Assembly: GCA_026645375.1 (NCBI GenBank) | Contig: JAPFFX010000277.1 | Location: 1 to 7,756, forward strand | DNA length: 7,756 bases | Source of the DNA: Citricoccus sp. WCRC_4 | Lineage (GTDB): Bacteria > Actinomycetota > Actinomycetes > Actinomycetales > Micrococcaceae | Direction: 5' to 3' | Shown: positions 7,329 to 7,756 of the stretch, one piece after another | Layout: every line of letters starts with the position of its first letter | How positions within the stretch are numbered: position 1 is the first letter of the stretch | Notes under the pieces: model-generated | What the model was told of the DNA's origin: nothing | Database searches by the model: none | Seen by the model: the letters and a program-made list of their open reading frames with translations, nothing else | Translations under genes and position numbers: made by a program

Positions 7329-7756
7329 GTCTCTCGGTTCCTGGTCGTCACGACGGTCCCCGTCCGGGCGGTCCTCATCCAGGCCTCTCCCGCCCTTCCG
7401 GCGGTCCCCGCGCCGGCGGAGTCCACCGTGTGGCGCGCCGTCCGAGTGGATCTCATCGCGCAGTTCCCCGGAGGTCGTCGTGGGCCGCAGCGCCCCGGTT
7501 GCGGGCACGTCCCGTCCACCGGCTCCGGCACTGGTCTCCGTGGCGGCCCGGTCGAGGGCCTTGTCCCGTCCCGAGATGCCGAAGGTGCCGAACCGGCGGC
7601 CCTTCCTCGCCCCCCGAGCGCCCTGGCGCGGATCGAACGCGTCGCGCAGGCCGTCGCCCAGGAAGTTCACGGACAGGGCGATGGCCAGGATGAGCATGCC
7701 GGGCCACCAGAACAGCCACGGACGGGTGGTGAAGGAGTTCTGGTACTGGCTGATCA
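7326..7756 (-). CDS. Peptide ABC transporter permease, DppC/OppC type, C-terminal part only
   Basis: The 5' part lies beyond the window; 142 residues are visible up to the TGA at 7328-7326. The first 44 match the end of DppC-family inner-membrane permeases: ISQYQNSFTTRPWLFWWPG, a last transmembrane helix (MLILAIALSVNFLG), then the hallmark GDGLRDAFDPRQ. The permease would form half of the membrane channel fed by the ATPase encoded 14 nt downstream, and a DppB-type permease and a substrate-binding lipoprotein are expected upstream. Most family members stop soon after DPR. Here 98 further residues follow, rich in Arg, Gly and Asp, with no hydrophobic segment, presumably a disordered cytoplasmic tail. 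Codons in the tail remain mostly G/C-ending with a few rare AGA codons, so a real extension is likelier than a simple frameshift, though the latter is not excluded. Confidence 0.9.
   Translation of the reverse strand, partial: ISQYQNSFTTRPWLFWWPGMLILAIALSVNFLGDGLRDAFDPRQGARGARKGRRFGTFGISGRDKALDRAATETSAGAGGRDVPATGALRPTTTSGELRDEIHSDGAPHGGLRRRGDRRKGGRGLDEDRPDGDRRDDQEPRD

Noticed and set aside
6437..7693. 418-codon plus-strand open frame opposite the ATPase gene
   Set aside because: It is Ser/Arg/Thr-rich with no family features and lies wholly opposite a clear ABC ATPase gene and the permease tail.

Overview
The window is strongly GC-rich chromosomal DNA from an actinobacterium. The protein sequences (citrate synthase, TypA, FdxC-type ferredoxin, DapC) and the GC-ending codons fit best with a Micrococcaceae-like genus (Kocuria, Arthrobacter and relatives). 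That placement is an inference from sequence feel, not from a search. Every convincing gene lies on the minus strand, so the genes are transcribed from high to low coordinates. I see no RNA genes, insertion sequences, CRISPR arrays or phage genes.

In the direction of transcription: (1) 7756-7326 is the C-terminal end of a DppC/OppC-type peptide ABC permease with an unusually long charged tail. (2) 7311-5491 is its ATPase, a single chain with two complete nucleotide-binding domains. (3) A 111-nt gap (5490-5380) holds a perfect 10-bp inverted repeat and a possible -10 box. (4) 5379-3472 is typA/bipA, a ribosome-associated translational GTPase. (5) 3485-2997 is a small four-helix membrane protein of unknown function whose start lies inside the end of typA. 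(6) 2912-2580 is a 7Fe ferredoxin of the FdxC/FdxA type. (7) 2580-1426 is dapC, the succinyl-diaminopimelate aminotransferase, whose GTG start shares one base with the ferredoxin stop. (8) 1304-1 is gltA, citrate synthase, missing only its extreme C-terminus at the window edge.

Functionally this is a housekeeping block: peptide uptake, ribosome assembly or stress translation, electron transfer, lysine/peptidoglycan precursor synthesis and entry to the TCA cycle. Ferredoxin next to DapC, with typA some genes away, matches the order I recall in mycobacteria (typA ... fdxC-Rv1178). I find no evidence of a new biological system. The points most worth checking are the inverted repeat before typA, the disordered extensions facing each other at the permease/ATPase junction, the uncharacterised membrane protein overlapping typA, and a 12-bp in-frame tandem duplication in dapC. 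The long plus-strand open frames are mirror images of the minus-strand genes and were rejected.
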